DNA of 64,000 nucleotides from Bacteroidota bacterium (lineage in GTDB: Bacteria; Bacteroidota; Bacteroidia; Chitinophagales; Chitinophagaceae). Below, in pieces: positions 38,857 through 48,411 of the stretch. The position numbers and the translations under genes are program-made. The stretch covers positions 680,001 through 744,000 of the forward strand of contig JADJJH010000003.1 in NCBI GenBank assembly GCA_016706595.1, given 5' to 3'. Below the pieces are notes generated by a model. It was not told where the DNA came from. It worked only from the letters and a program-made list of their open reading frames with translations, and did not search any database. The first letter of the stretch is position 1, and every line of letters begins with the position of its first letter.

Positions 38857-39867
38857 ATGCAAGCAGATAACTTTATAGATTATATACGCATTAACTGTAA
38901 CTCCGGAAAAGGTGGTGAAGGTTGTGTACATTTCCTTCGTGAAAAATATCGACCTAATGGCGGACCAGATGGTGGTAATGGCGGTAGAGGTGGACATATT
39001 ATTTTGCGAGGAAATAAAAATATGTGGACCCTTCTTCATTTACGCTATCATAAAAATTTAATAGCCGAAGATGGCGAACGTGGTAGCAAAAATAATTCGT
39101 CAGGCCGCATGGGGAAAGATATTATTATTGATGTGCCTCTAGGAACTGTGGGTAAAAATGATGAAACCGGTGAAGTAGAAGTTGAAATTCTTGAACACGG
39201 ACAAGAAGTGATTTGGGTTAAAGGAGGACGAGGTGGTTTAGGAAATGCGAACTTTGCAACGCCTACGCATCAAGCGCCCGATTACGCGCAACCCGGCGAA
39301 CCAGGAATTGAAGAATGGAAAGCCGTTGAATTAAAAATTTTAGCAGATGTGGGTTTAGTAGGTTTTCCGAATGCTGGTAAATCCACTTTACTTTCTGTAA
39401 TTAGCGCGGCCAAACCTAAAATTGCCGACTATGCATTTACTACCATCACACCGAATTTAGGTATTGTTGATTATCGTGATGGAAAATCGTTTTGTGTGGC
39501 CGATTTGCCTGGAATTATTGAAGGTGCTGCCGAAGGAAAGGGCCTAGGTCATAGATTTTTACGACATATTGAAAGAAATCCTGTTTTGCTATTATTGGTT
39601 CCGGCCGATAGCAAAGATCATAAAAAGGAATATGATATTTTGATGAACGAATTGGAAATGTATAATCCCGATTTGTTAGATAAACAAATGTTAGTGGCTA
39701 TTAGTAAATCAGATATGTTGGATGATGAATTAAAAAAAGAAATCGTCAAAGAATTTCCGGCTGAATTACCTGTGCATTTTTTCTCCTCGCTCACACAATC
39801 GGGTATCATGGAATTAAAAGATAAACTTTGGTTTATGTTGAATGATGGGCAGGAAGATGAATCATAA
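38857..39867 (+). CDS. obgE: GTPase Obg
   Basis: This 336-aa protein has the glycine-rich Obg fold in residues 1-160 (GGPDGGNGGRGG and GRGGLGNANF motifs) followed by the G domain: G1 GFPNAGKST, G3 DLPGIIEGA, and a SKSD segment in the place of the NKxD motif. It lacks the C-terminal OCT domain, as usual in this phylum. Obg is a ribosome-associated GTPase linked to 50S assembly and stress response. It lies 41 nt after adk. Confidence 0.97.
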   Translation: MQADNFIDYIRINCNSGKGGEGCVHFLREKYRPNGGPDGGNGGRGGHIILRGNKNMWTLLHLRYHKNLIAEDGERGSKNNSSGRMGKDIIIDVPLGTVGKNDETGEVEVEILEHGQEVIWVKGGRGGLGNANFATPTHQAPDYAQPGEPGIEEWKAVELKILADVGLVGFPNAGKSTLLSVISAAKPKIADYAFTTITPNLGIVDYRDGKSFCVADLPGIIEGAAEGKGLGHRFLRHIERNPVLLLLVPADSKDHKKEYDILMNELEMYNPDLLDKQMLVAISKSDMLDDELKKEIVKEFPAELPVHFFSSLTQSGIMELKDKLWFMLNDGQEDES

Positions 39868-39978
39868 ATGCTATTGCCTTGCCTGAGATGTTTTATAGGT
39901 GCCCTATATAAATATCCTAATTTATTCACTCCATATTTCAACATTATTTTAACTTGAGCGATGTATACCTTCGCTCAC

Positions 39979-39986
39979 TATATTTG
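39979..39986 (+). promoter_or_regulatory. -7 element of the VWA-like membrane protein gene
   Basis: TATATTTG is a perfect -7 match; the nearest TTG (39954-39956) is 22 nt away, longer than the usual 19. Between them lies the inverted repeat GAGCGA (39956-39961) / TCGCTC (39971-39976), which could be an operator. Confidence 0.6.
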
Positions 39987-40003
39987 CAACCTTAAATTAT
40001 ATT

Positions 40004-42085
40004 TTGAGCTTTTCATTATCATACCCGGTTTGGTTTTTTGCCTTGTGTTTGTCTGCTGGATTTCTAGTAGCTTGGTTATTATATCGAAAGAAGAAAGAAG
40101 CCTTTTCACCGGCTAAAATATTTTATTCACTTTTTGTCTTACGATTTTTAAGTGTTACCCTCATTTCTTTTTTATTGCTTTCACCTGTATTAAAGTATTT
40201 GCAAAATAAAGAAGAGAAACCTGTTATTGCTTTTTTACAAGATAATTCGGCCTCGCAAAAATCAGGATTTAGAGTGATTGATAGTGTGAAGTATAAAAAG
40301 GACATCGCCGATTTATTAAGTGATTTGAGAAACGATTATACCGTAAAGGAATTTTCGTACGGTGATGTATTGAAGGATACTGCTAAGTTTCAATTTGATG
40401 AACAAAGTACTGATATTTCTTCGGCACTAGAACTAGTGATGACAACCCTTGAAAATGAAAATCTGGGAGCCATTGTATTAAGTGGTGATGGAATTTACAA
40501 TAAAGGAATATCACCACTTTCATTGAACTATCCTTTTAAAGGTTCAATGTTTACGATTGGTGTTGGAGATACTGCCATAAAAAAGGATGCAATGATTGCG
40601 CGAGTATTTGCCAATAAGGTAGTTTATCTAGGCGATCAATTTGCGATTCGAACGGATATGGCTGCTTATGCATGCAATGGAAGTAAGTTGCAGGTTTCTG
40701 TGTTTAGTCATGCGGCTAACCGTGTCATTGCATCGCAACAAATCAATGTAAATAATAACCGTTTTGCTAAATCAATTGAAACCATTGTTGAAGCAAAATC
40801 GGGTGGTGTACAACATTTTACCATTTCGGTAAGTAAGGTCGATGGAGAGAAAAATATCAGTAATAATTCGCAAGATATTTATGTGGAGGTGATCGATAGT
40901 AAAGAGAAGATTTTGATTTTAGCCAATGCACCTCATCCGGATATTTATGCATTACGTGATGCATTAAGTAAAAATAAAAATTACTCGGTGGATGTAAACA
41001 CAGCAGATAGAATCAATAGTAAATTGAACGATTACAATTTGATTATTTTGCATAATTTACCTTCAGTAAAATATCAATTGATTAGTGTTATTGAGCAAGC
41101 AAAAAAGTTAGGCATTGCCTTATGGTATGTAAGTGGAAGTCAAACAAATATAGCCTTACTTAACCAAGTGCAAGACGCTATACAAATTAGTATTAGAGGC
41201 AATACCGGCAGCGATGCACAAGGTGTTTTGAACAAAGATTTTTCTTATTTTACCATTAATCCTTCGGTTAATTTATCCGGACTGCCGCCTATGGTTACAC
41301 CGTTTGCCGATTTTAAAAGCGGACCAGGAACGCAGGTTTTATTTTCGCAAAAGATAGGCAGTGTGAATACAAATTATCCGTTGTTGCTCATGCAGCAAAG
41401 CAGCAATGGCAGAGTAGGGGTTTTAGTGGGTGAAGGTATTTGGCGTTGGCGTTTATACGATTACAATCAACATAAGAATCATACTATGGTAGATGAGTTT
41501 TTGTTGAAGACGGCACAGTTTTTATCAGTGAAGCACGACAAAAAACCGTTTAGAATTACACTTGCAAAAAGTGTGTATAGCGATAATGAAGCCATTCGAT
41601 TTGATGGAGAGTTATACAATGATAATTATGAGTTGATTAATTCGCCTGAAGTAACGCTTGTATTACTCGATTCGAATAAGAAAAAGTACACGTATACCTT
41701 AGATAAAAATGGCAATGCATATTCATTAAACGTTGGTAATTTAGCTTCAGGAAAATATGCTTACTCAGCATCTACCTCACACAACGGAAAAAGTTTTTCG
41801 GCTTCGGGAAATTTTATGGTGATAGCGCAAAATATAGAGGAAGTAAATTCAACAGCAGATTTTGGACTGATGAATCAGTTAGCAAAAAACTATCATGGTG
41901 AATTTGTATATGCCAATAATATTAACCAATTAAAGAAAAGCATTCGTGAAAATGCAATGGTAAAAACTGTTTTGCGAAGTTCTCTTACCACTGAACCATT
42001 AATCAATTGGAAATGGTTATTCGCCATATTGTTGGCTTTGTTAAGTGCAGAGTGGTTTATTAGGAAACGAAGCGGGAATTACTAG
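40004..42085 (+). CDS. BatA/VWA-like membrane protein
   Basis: This 693-aa protein has two N-terminal transmembrane segments (about 8-26 and 42-66), a large extracytoplasmic part (about 70-665) and a C-terminal transmembrane segment (about 670-685) ending RKRSGNY. This layout matches the membrane VWA-type proteins encoded by many Bacteroidota. The segment VIAFLQDNSASQ stands where the VWA metal site DxSxS would be, and IVLSGDGIYNKG follows it. A beta-sandwich region near 520-610 follows. No enzyme motif is seen. The start is TTG at 40004, 17 nt behind a perfect -7 element. Its role is unknown; a periplasmic scaffold is possible. Confidence 0.75.
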   Translation: MSFSLSYPVWFFALCLSAGFLVAWLLYRKKKEAFSPAKIFYSLFVLRFLSVTLISFLLLSPVLKYLQNKEEKPVIAFLQDNSASQKSGFRVIDSVKYKKDIADLLSDLRNDYTVKEFSYGDVLKDTAKFQFDEQSTDISSALELVMTTLENENLGAIVLSGDGIYNKGISPLSLNYPFKGSMFTIGVGDTAIKKDAMIARVFANKVVYLGDQFAIRTDMAAYACNGSKLQVSVFSHAANRVIASQQINVNNNRFAKSIETIVEAKSGGVQHFTISVSKVDGEKNISNNSQDIYVEVIDSKEKILILANAPHPDIYALRDALSKNKNYSVDVNTADRINSKLNDYNLIILHNLPSVKYQLISVIEQAKKLGIALWYVSGSQTNIALLNQVQDAIQISIRGNTGSDAQGVLNKDFSYFTINPSVNLSGLPPMVTPFADFKSGPGTQVLFSQKIGSVNTNYPLLLMQQSSNGRVGVLVGEGIWRWRLYDYNQHKNHTMVDEFLLKTAQFLSVKHDKKPFRITLAKSVYSDNEAIRFDGELYNDNYELINSPEVTLVLLDSNKKKYTYTLDKNGNAYSLNVGNLASGKYAYSASTSHNGKSFSASGNFMVIAQNIEEVNSTADFGLMNQLAKNYHGEFVYANNINQLKKSIRENAMVKTVLRSSLTTEPLINWKWLFAILLALLSAEWFIRKRSGNY

Positions 42086-42299
42086 GGAAATCTACAGTCT
42101 TCAATCTTCAGTCTTCAGTCCGATAGCTATCTGATCAATATCAATTGAAAGCTTCCAGAGCAATTTTTGATTTCAAGTACTTACCCAATCTTCGAATTTC
42201 GATTTTAGGGATTTGAATTTTAATCTATTTTACCTCAATTCAAATAGCATCTATCGTGAAGCTTTCGGTTACATTAATTTTTTTATGTAAGTTTGATTC

Positions 42300-42983
42300 A
42301 TGAAATTAACATCTTACGGACTTCTATTCATGATGGGTATCCTATCTCTTTCGGCGTGTACAGGTCGAAAAATCAGTGATTTGAAATCGAAATTTAGAAT
42401 GATTAATGCCTCTTCAAATACAGGTGATATTAATGTGGCCATGGATTATCAAAATATGTATGCTACTAATATTCAGTATTTAAATTATTCATTATTTAGT
42501 GAGCATATCAGCACTCGACATGTATTGCAAATTAAAAATGCATCAGGTAGTATCATCGTTGATACCGCACTCACTATGGAGCCCAATAAAACCTATACTG
42601 GGTTTTTATATGATTCGTCGAATCAAGTTCGATATAAATTGTTGGAAGAAAAATTTGAAGCACCTGTAGGCTCATTTTGTAAATTAAGATTTTTGAACTT
42701 GTCTAATAATGCACCGGCATCCGACATTATTCCGGGTACAGATACCTTGCCATTATTTACGAATTTTGAGAATGGTGATTACAGTGACTACACTTTATTT
42801 AGTAGCGATTCGATGTATTTTAATGCGGCTACAACCGGTAGTATAATACCTTATTACACACAAGGAGTTTATGTAAAATTTAAACCCGGCTATTTTTATA
42901 CCATGTATTTAAAAGGTAATGTAGGTTCGGTATTAACCGATAGCTTAGGTTTTTTTGTAGTTGAAAATAGTGGGAATTATTAA
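42300..42983 (+). CDS. DUF4397-like lipoprotein
   Basis: The 227-aa protein has a lipoprotein signal peptide with the lipobox LSAC (Cys near residue 20), followed by a beta-rich domain. Its segments KFRMINASSNTGDINV and RFLNLSNNAPASD resemble the two beta-sandwich repeats of DUF4397 proteins. It is expected to sit in the periplasm or outer membrane through its lipid anchor. The -7 element TAAGTTTG (42288-42295) ends 4 nt before the ATG, so the mRNA is probably leaderless or nearly so. No function is assigned to the family. Confidence 0.75.
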   Translation: MKLTSYGLLFMMGILSLSACTGRKISDLKSKFRMINASSNTGDINVAMDYQNMYATNIQYLNYSLFSEHISTRHVLQIKNASGSIIVDTALTMEPNKTYTGFLYDSSNQVRYKLLEEKFEAPVGSFCKLRFLNLSNNAPASDIIPGTDTLPLFTNFENGDYSDYTLFSSDSMYFNAATTGSIIPYYTQGVYVKFKPGYFYTMYLKGNVGSVLTDSLGFFVVENSGNY

Positions 42984-43050
42984 AGAGACGATTAAAGTAA
43001 TTATCTAGTTTTTCTTTTGCAATCATAAGTGATATTGAATTGAAAAAACT

Positions 43051-43165
43051 ATGTTTGAAGCAGCATGTATTGCGGCAACGATTGAAATGGAAAGCCCACA
43101 GACAGACGCTTTGGGCTGGCGAGGACTTGGAGTGGAAAGCGTGAGTGCCGCCCAAATCTGATGCA
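43051..43165. repeat. dispersed structured intergenic element, copy A
   Basis: Between two convergent genes lies a sequence with an internal repeat GATTGAAATGGAAAGC / GACTTGGAGTGGAAAGC. It has a closing helix (43072-43077 with 43146-43151, GCGGCA/TGCCGC) and an inner hairpin (43093-43098 with 43112-43117). A related element lies at 55978-56118, again between convergent genes. An 87-91 codon frame across it is not a gene. Confidence 0.6.
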
Positions 43166-43176
43166 TAAGTGTAGTT

Positions 43177-44397
43177 TTACTTCTCATAAAAATCTAAATC
43201 CTTGCCAAAGGTCTCGGTGAGTTTGCTTGCCGAATAGAAAGCAATCACACAACAAATGATACCAACGCCTAAGGCACTATGCAATTTTTGAATACCAATG
43301 GTTTGAAATAATGCATATAAAAGTGAAATAGGAACTAAAGCCGCACGGATAAAATTAGGTACCGATGTAGTAACTGTTGAGCGGATATTGGTGCCAAATT
43401 GCTCAGACGCCGATGAAATTAATACCGCCCAATAGCCAGCCGCAAATCCTAAAACCGTAAATAGGATATAAAAGGATTGGACCGCTGCACCTTGCATAAA
43501 AAAGTAAGCGATCACCATAAGTAAGGTAGCAAAAACAAAATATTGTAAAACTTTTTTACGGGTTTTTAAATACTGACTCAATAAGCCTGAAGCTAAGTCG
43601 CCCAAGGTTACGCCGGCATAACAATACATAATAGAGTAAGCGGGTTTTATTTCACCAACAATACCGAGTTCTTTACCTAACTCAGGGCTTAAAGTAATGA
43701 GAATGCCAATACAATACCAAATGGGTAAGCCAATTAAAATGCAATGTATATAACGTAGCATACGTTCGCGATTGAAGAATAGCATTTTTAAACTGCCTAA
43801 TTCGTGCGTTGATGATTTAGCGGTTTGGTACATGCCCGATTCGAAAACACCGAAGCGCATTACCAATAAGGCAAAACCTAATATGCCACCAATTAAATAG
43901 CAGGTAGTCCAATCGTAATGTAAACCCACAAAGCCTGCTAACAAGGCACCCGAAACGCCAACCGTAGCTACGATGGTGGTGCCCCATCCGCGATGATCTT
44001 TATGTAAGATTTCTGAAACTAAAGTAATGCCAGCGCCTAATTCACCGGCTAAACCAATGCCGGCAAGTAAACGCAAAAGAGCATAGGTATTTACATCGGT
44101 AACATAGGCGTTTAAAATATTTGCTGTTGAATACATGATAATGGATCCAAACAATACAGAGAGACGACCTTTTTTATCGCCAATAATTCCCCATAAAATA
44201 CCACCGATGAGCATGCCTATCATTTGGATATTGAGTAACCATAATCCATTTTTTTCTAAATCGGATTCTTGAATGCCAATGGCTAATAAACTTTTTTTGC
44301 GAACGATACTGAACAGGACTAAATCGTAGATATCTACAAAATATCCAAGCGCAGCAACCATTACGGGTAGACCCAAAACTTTTGATGACGATTTCAT
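43177..44397 (-). CDS. MFS transporter
   Basis: This 406-aa protein has 12 predicted transmembrane segments and the Major Facilitator signatures: loop 2-3 GIIGDKKGRLSVL and the preceding DIYDLVLFS of helix 1, and the TM4 RLLAGIGLAGELGAG pattern. This resembles the metabolite:H+ symporter (sugar/carboxylate) branch. The substrate cannot be told. It stands alone, convergent with the lipoprotein gene. Confidence 0.88.
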   Translation of the reverse strand: MKSSSKVLGLPVMVAALGYFVDIYDLVLFSIVRKKSLLAIGIQESDLEKNGLWLLNIQMIGMLIGGILWGIIGDKKGRLSVLFGSIIMYSTANILNAYVTDVNTYALLRLLAGIGLAGELGAGITLVSEILHKDHRGWGTTIVATVGVSGALLAGFVGLHYDWTTCYLIGGILGFALLVMRFGVFESGMYQTAKSSTHELGSLKMLFFNRERMLRYIHCILIGLPIWYCIGILITLSPELGKELGIVGEIKPAYSIMYCYAGVTLGDLASGLLSQYLKTRKKVLQYFVFATLLMVIAYFFMQGAAVQSFYILFTVLGFAAGYWAVLISSASEQFGTNIRSTVTTSVPNFIRAALVPISLLYALFQTIGIQKLHSALGVGIICCVIAFYSASKLTETFGKDLDFYEK

Positions 44398-44535
44398 GTT
44401 TTATTTTCTATTGTTTTTAGAACATATAATTCGGCTCATGAAAATTTCAAGCAGGCGTTGAAATTCATGATGCCTCATTTCATTTTTTAAATGTAATCGC
44501 TGAAAGTTATATAATGAAATTGTACCATCTTTTCC

Positions 44536-44587
44536 ATTCACAAATTCACTAATTTACCAATTCACCAATTTACCAATTTCCAAATTC
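44536..44587. repeat. short A+T-rich tandem repeat
   Basis: Five to six degenerate copies of a 10-bp unit near AATTCACCAATTTACC lie between the MFS and porin genes. No function is suggested. Confidence 0.6.
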
Positions 44588-44593
44588 TCCTTC

Positions 44594-46546
44594 CTAGTTC
44601 ACAAAACTCCAATACACACCAAAATGCATCATGAAGTTTTGTGCAGGATATTTACTGTAATTGATATTGTTACGATATAATAATTGTTGCAATTCATCAA
44701 ATGAAATAGCACCTCGAAACGATTTTACTTTGCAATTAAAGAAATACGATACACGTGGAATGTTGGCGATATTACGAGTGTACTGACTAACAAAACCATA
44801 CAATAGAGGCGAGTATTCATCAATGGCAAAAGCAGTATGGTAGCGCGTGTCGAAGCCGGTACTTAATCGAAGTTTGGTTTTGAAAATGGCATTTTCGTAA
44901 TAGAAACGATTCATAGTGGCAAGCTTCGGAATATGTATTGGTGATGCCTTGGATGCGATTTGATACAATATATCGGTTTGGAAATAGAAGCGTTTGAAAT
45001 TGAAAAGTTTTTGTAAGTGAATTTGTGTTATTGGCATAATGGGTTGATATTGTTTTACCATTAAACTTGTATCACGGTAGATGAAATTGCCAATTAAATG
45101 ATAGTTTACACTAAGTGAAGCTTGATACTTATTTAGTAAATACATGAACTGAAATTTACTGTTGATTTGCTTTTTTGTATTTGAACTGAGTGTATAAAAA
45201 TTGGTTTCAAATCTTTTTTGTAAATAGCTTGAGGCTTGAATATTTTGCTGAAATCCTAAAACAATTTCGCCTAATTGCTCGCTAATTTTTTTGCCTGCTT
45301 TTGCTTGTAGTAAGGTATTTCCTTTGGTATTGCCTGTAAAATAAAATTTCAACTCACCTTGTAATAACCATGAATTATTTACTGCATTTTGTTTATCAAG
45401 TTTGGCAAATACATAATTATTAAAACTATTTGTGTTGTTAGTTAAGGTGGTAAATTTTTCAATTTCGTTTCCATAGCCTGCTTCCGCTTCAAAAATGGTT
45501 TTGCGAATTGGGATATTTCCGGTAAGCGAAAAACTATTTCCCAATTGTTGAAAAGCTGATCTGCCATACACACTATCATCAACACCAAATGAAAATATAC
45601 CTAGCTTGCTATATACTAATGAATCGGGCGATAAATCTTTATACTTATACAAAGAACCTGAAGCATAGAGATGATGTTTGAATCCGAATATTGGCGTGAA
45701 GTTTGAAATCATTTCAGCACTATCGGCACTCAATGCACTTTCTGTTTTTCCAAAATAGTATTGATGATTGATGTCAAATTGTATATTTCTAAAATAATTC
45801 GTTACCATCGAACGATTTTTTTCGGTCGGATTATTCTCAAAGTTTACCGGAACCAATCGTTTATTATTGTAACGAGGATCTTCAAGATAATTCTCTGAAA
45901 TAATCCCACCATTTTCATCTTGTTGTAATTTATTGTAGATGAAGGCTGCTGTAAGAGTGTATCGTTTGCCTTTCGGTCGATAATTACTACTCAACGAAAA
46001 TTGGTCGTTATTCGTTCGCTGTAATAGATATGTGCCAGGCGAACCTACTTTTTTATATTCGGCTGATATATTTAAAAATGGATTTACATTTCGAGTATGC
46101 AGTAATTCAATCATTTGCTCTTGCTTACTGCCCAATCGATATAGCAAAGTGGTATAGGGTTTTGTAGAATGAAAATAACGTAAATGCTCAAGTCTATACA
46201 TTGTTTTTGAGCCTTGTTGAATACCCAATGTATTTCCGATGTTTGAATGTAATTGATAGAAATTTGTGGTTGCCGAACTTCCAAAATTCCCTAAATCATT
46301 TTCCCAAACTGTAAGTAAAGGATTGCGATGAATCAGATGAATACTTGAATCGAGTTTAGTGGCAGTTGTATCATCAACCAAAAAATAATAAATATAAATG
46401 CTATCGTTGCCTCGTTTCGATTTTTGCAAAGTATCTGTTGAACTTTTGGTATTACTGATACCACTTTCCGCCATTTGCCCCATGGCGACAACCGGTAGCA
46501 AACAAATGAAAATAGCAGCGTATATTAATAATTTACAATAACCCAA
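44594..46546 (-). CDS. putative outer-membrane porin (Porin_10 family)
   Basis: The 650-aa protein has a signal peptide (about 1-23, ending AMGQ) and then a long stretch of alternating beta strands. It ends in an aromatic-terminated strand (FGVYWSFVN), as in beta-barrel outer-membrane proteins. Features of the Bacteroidota Porin_10 family are present: NFYQLHSNIGN near the start, RLEHLRYFHSTKPYT, and NPFLNISAEYKKVGSPGTY. It begins with TTG at 46546, and the -7 element TAATTTTG lies at 46573-46566. It follows the purine-nucleoside phosphorylase gene by 38 nt, so it may also be read through from there. The diffusing substrate is unknown. Confidence 0.85.
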   Translation of the reverse strand: MGYCKLLIYAAIFICLLPVVAMGQMAESGISNTKSSTDTLQKSKRGNDSIYIYYFLVDDTTATKLDSSIHLIHRNPLLTVWENDLGNFGSSATTNFYQLHSNIGNTLGIQQGSKTMYRLEHLRYFHSTKPYTTLLYRLGSKQEQMIELLHTRNVNPFLNISAEYKKVGSPGTYLLQRTNNDQFSLSSNYRPKGKRYTLTAAFIYNKLQQDENGGIISENYLEDPRYNNKRLVPVNFENNPTEKNRSMVTNYFRNIQFDINHQYYFGKTESALSADSAEMISNFTPIFGFKHHLYASGSLYKYKDLSPDSLVYSKLGIFSFGVDDSVYGRSAFQQLGNSFSLTGNIPIRKTIFEAEAGYGNEIEKFTTLTNNTNSFNNYVFAKLDKQNAVNNSWLLQGELKFYFTGNTKGNTLLQAKAGKKISEQLGEIVLGFQQNIQASSYLQKRFETNFYTLSSNTKKQINSKFQFMYLLNKYQASLSVNYHLIGNFIYRDTSLMVKQYQPIMPITQIHLQKLFNFKRFYFQTDILYQIASKASPIHIPKLATMNRFYYENAIFKTKLRLSTGFDTRYHTAFAIDEYSPLLYGFVSQYTRNIANIPRVSYFFNCKVKSFRGAISFDELQQLLYRNNINYSKYPAQNFMMHFGVYWSFVN

Positions 46547-46565
46547 TCGTAGTAGTTCAGGGCGA

Positions 46566-46573
46566 CAAAATTA
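46566..46573 (-). promoter_or_regulatory. -7 element of porin gene
   Basis: TAATTTTG on the minus strand matches TAnnTTTG and lies in the 38-nt gap before the porin start. No TTG at the right distance was found. Confidence 0.45.
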
Positions 46574-46584
46574 GTCTACAGACT

Positions 46585-47409
46585 TTATATTTCCTTTATT
46601 AATTCCCTGAATATCAAGGCCATTTTTGGAGCAGCTATATTGGCTGCTTCCAATACTTCTTCGTGGGTAATTACATTCATCTCTTCGCGAATACCTAAAT
46701 CGGTAATCACGCTCATGCCAAATACTTTCATGCCGGCATGTATGGCCACTATCACTTCAGGTACAGTACTCATGCCCACTGCATCGCCACCTATAATATG
46801 TAACCATTTATATTCGGCTTTGGTTTCAAAAGTGGGTCCTTGTAAACCAATATAAACACCTTCATATACTAAGATATTATTTTGCTTAGCGATATTTTTT
46901 GCTTTGCTAACTAGCTCGAGTGAATAAGGTTCGGTCATGTCGGGAAAACGCGGACCGGTAGTTTCATGATTTCTACCACGTAATGGATGTTCTGGGAAAA
47001 GATTAATATGGTCGTTGATAATCATCAAATCACCTACTTTAAAATTTTTGTTCATTCCGCCGGCTGCATTTGATACCATTAACGTATGAGCTCCTAAACC
47101 TTTCATCACCCTAACCGGAAAACTTACTTCTTGCATGGAATATCCTTCGTAATAATGAAAACGACCACTTAGCATCACAACTTCTTTGCCTCCCAATTTG
47201 CCAAACAATAATTTCCCTCCATGACCTTTCACGGTGCTTACCGGAAAATTAGGAATCTCTTCATAAGGTAAGGCAAGATTAATTTCTAATTCGTCAACTA
47301 ATCCGCCTAAACCACTTCCTAAAATAATGCCAACAACAGGCTTGGCAGAAATTTTAGATTGGATGAACGCAACCGTTTCGGCAATTTTTTCTTGATTCAA
47401 ATTTTGCAT
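46585..47409 (-). CDS. purine-nucleoside phosphorylase (trimeric type)
   Basis: I choose the ATG at 47409 (274 aa, MQNLNQEKIAE) because the -7 element TATCTTCG (47421-47414) lies 4 nt upstream; a longer frame would start within that element. The protein shows the trimeric PNP motifs GSGLGGL (phosphate site), GRFHYYEGY, GPTFETKAEYK and GGDAVGMSTVPEV. It catalyses phosphorolysis of purine nucleosides in salvage. It probably shares a transcript with the porin gene behind it. Confidence 0.93.
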   Translation of the reverse strand: MQNLNQEKIAETVAFIQSKISAKPVVGIILGSGLGGLVDELEINLALPYEEIPNFPVSTVKGHGGKLLFGKLGGKEVVMLSGRFHYYEGYSMQEVSFPVRVMKGLGAHTLMVSNAAGGMNKNFKVGDLMIINDHINLFPEHPLRGRNHETTGPRFPDMTEPYSLELVSKAKNIAKQNNILVYEGVYIGLQGPTFETKAEYKWLHIIGGDAVGMSTVPEVIVAIHAGMKVFGMSVITDLGIREEMNVITHEEVLEAANIAAPKMALIFRELIKEI

Positions 47410-47738
47410 GCAACGAAGATAGCAAATCAATACAAAACCATACTCACATACTATATGAAGTTTTATCGCCGGATAATTTACCGCGAAGGCGCGGAGAAGG
47501 GGAGGAGATCGGTATTCTTCAGAATTTTAGGCAAGCAAAAACTAAGTTGATTTATGAATTTCCCTCATAAGTACAATCCCTTTACGCCTGTCGTGTTTGC
47601 ACCTATCACAAGCTTTGCCAATTCTTTGCGTTAAAACGGAAATAAATACATCATTACAAATGAAGGTTAATGAATATCAGAGTAACGGTCGGAAAGGAAT
47701 TATTACCCTATTTTGAAGCACACTCTTCATGATGCTTT
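47410..47738. other. intergenic region with a dispersed GC-rich repeat
   Basis: This 329-nt region holds a promoter for the purine-nucleoside phosphorylase gene and, near 47468-47500, the segment TTTACCGCGAAGGCGCGGAG. The same motif occurs inverted near 55240-55262. No gene is seen; the frame at 47359-47550 is chance. Confidence 0.5.
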
Positions 47739-48374
47739 TCATCTCAGTGTAACATATTTTCCTTTTAGTGAGTTTTCTGAAACATAGATCAATGGTGTAT
47801 ACCCATCGGCTGTTTCGATACAATGTTCTAAAAAGTGTTGTGTTAAATTTTTATCCCAGCCGGCACAAGCGGCAGCAATTCCATATCGAGGGTCTCCATA
47901 TCCAGATTCATAATCTTTATGTTTATGTAAGTTCCATGTAAGTGTAATAAGTTCTTTTATCTGATATGCAGGTGGTTGCATTATGTCGTAACCAAGTGGA
48001 TTCAAGCATCCATCTACAATTGAAAGTCCGCCAAACGCTAATAATTCTAAAATTGGTGAAGCATCTTCAAGAGATTGCCTTTGAAGTCTAACATAGGTTT
48101 GTGCTGCCGCATAAGTAATCATATCATGCGGAGCATTGGCTTTCACAATTTTGTTTATATCATTTATTGCATTTTTATAATTGAGTTGTCCTAAAGCTAA
48201 TATCATTTCAACCTGAGTTTCCCATGTCCTTTTATCATTCAACTCATTTAGATAGGCTGAATACAATTCGTCAGCTAATTCATGTATTTTCAATTTGCCA
48301 ATCTCTTTTGCCGCACGTCTTCTTTCGGCAGATTTTGTTGAATGTAGTTTACATTGAATTTCTTCGGTTGACAT
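47739..48374 (-). CDS. HEAT-repeat protein next to CHAT gene
   Basis: The 211-aa protein is made of helical pairs. The first half (about 15-95) has the pattern of HEAT repeats (KSAERRRAAKEIGKLKI, TWETQVEMILALGQLNY and NAPHDMITYAAAQTYVRL), and the rest (96-211) is not recognised. HEAT proteins serve as scaffolds. It lies 37 nt behind the 1757-aa CHAT gene on the same strand and is probably in one operon with it, so it could be its regulator or substrate. That is inference from position only. Confidence 0.75.
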   Translation of the reverse strand: MSTEEIQCKLHSTKSAERRRAAKEIGKLKIHELADELYSAYLNELNDKRTWETQVEMILALGQLNYKNAINDINKIVKANAPHDMITYAAAQTYVRLQRQSLEDASPILELLAFGGLSIVDGCLNPLGYDIMQPPAYQIKELITLTWNLHKHKDYESGYGDPRYGIAAACAGWDKNLTQHFLEHCIETADGYTPLIYVSENSLKGKYVTLR

Positions 48375-48411
48375 TAATATTTTTTGTTGGTGATTGTCAA
48401 TAATTTTTTAT

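Noticed and set aside
42880..43155. 91-codon minus-strand frame with many Cys and His
   Set aside because: It covers a dispersed structured element and the end of the lipoprotein gene; the Cys/His richness comes from that repeat.
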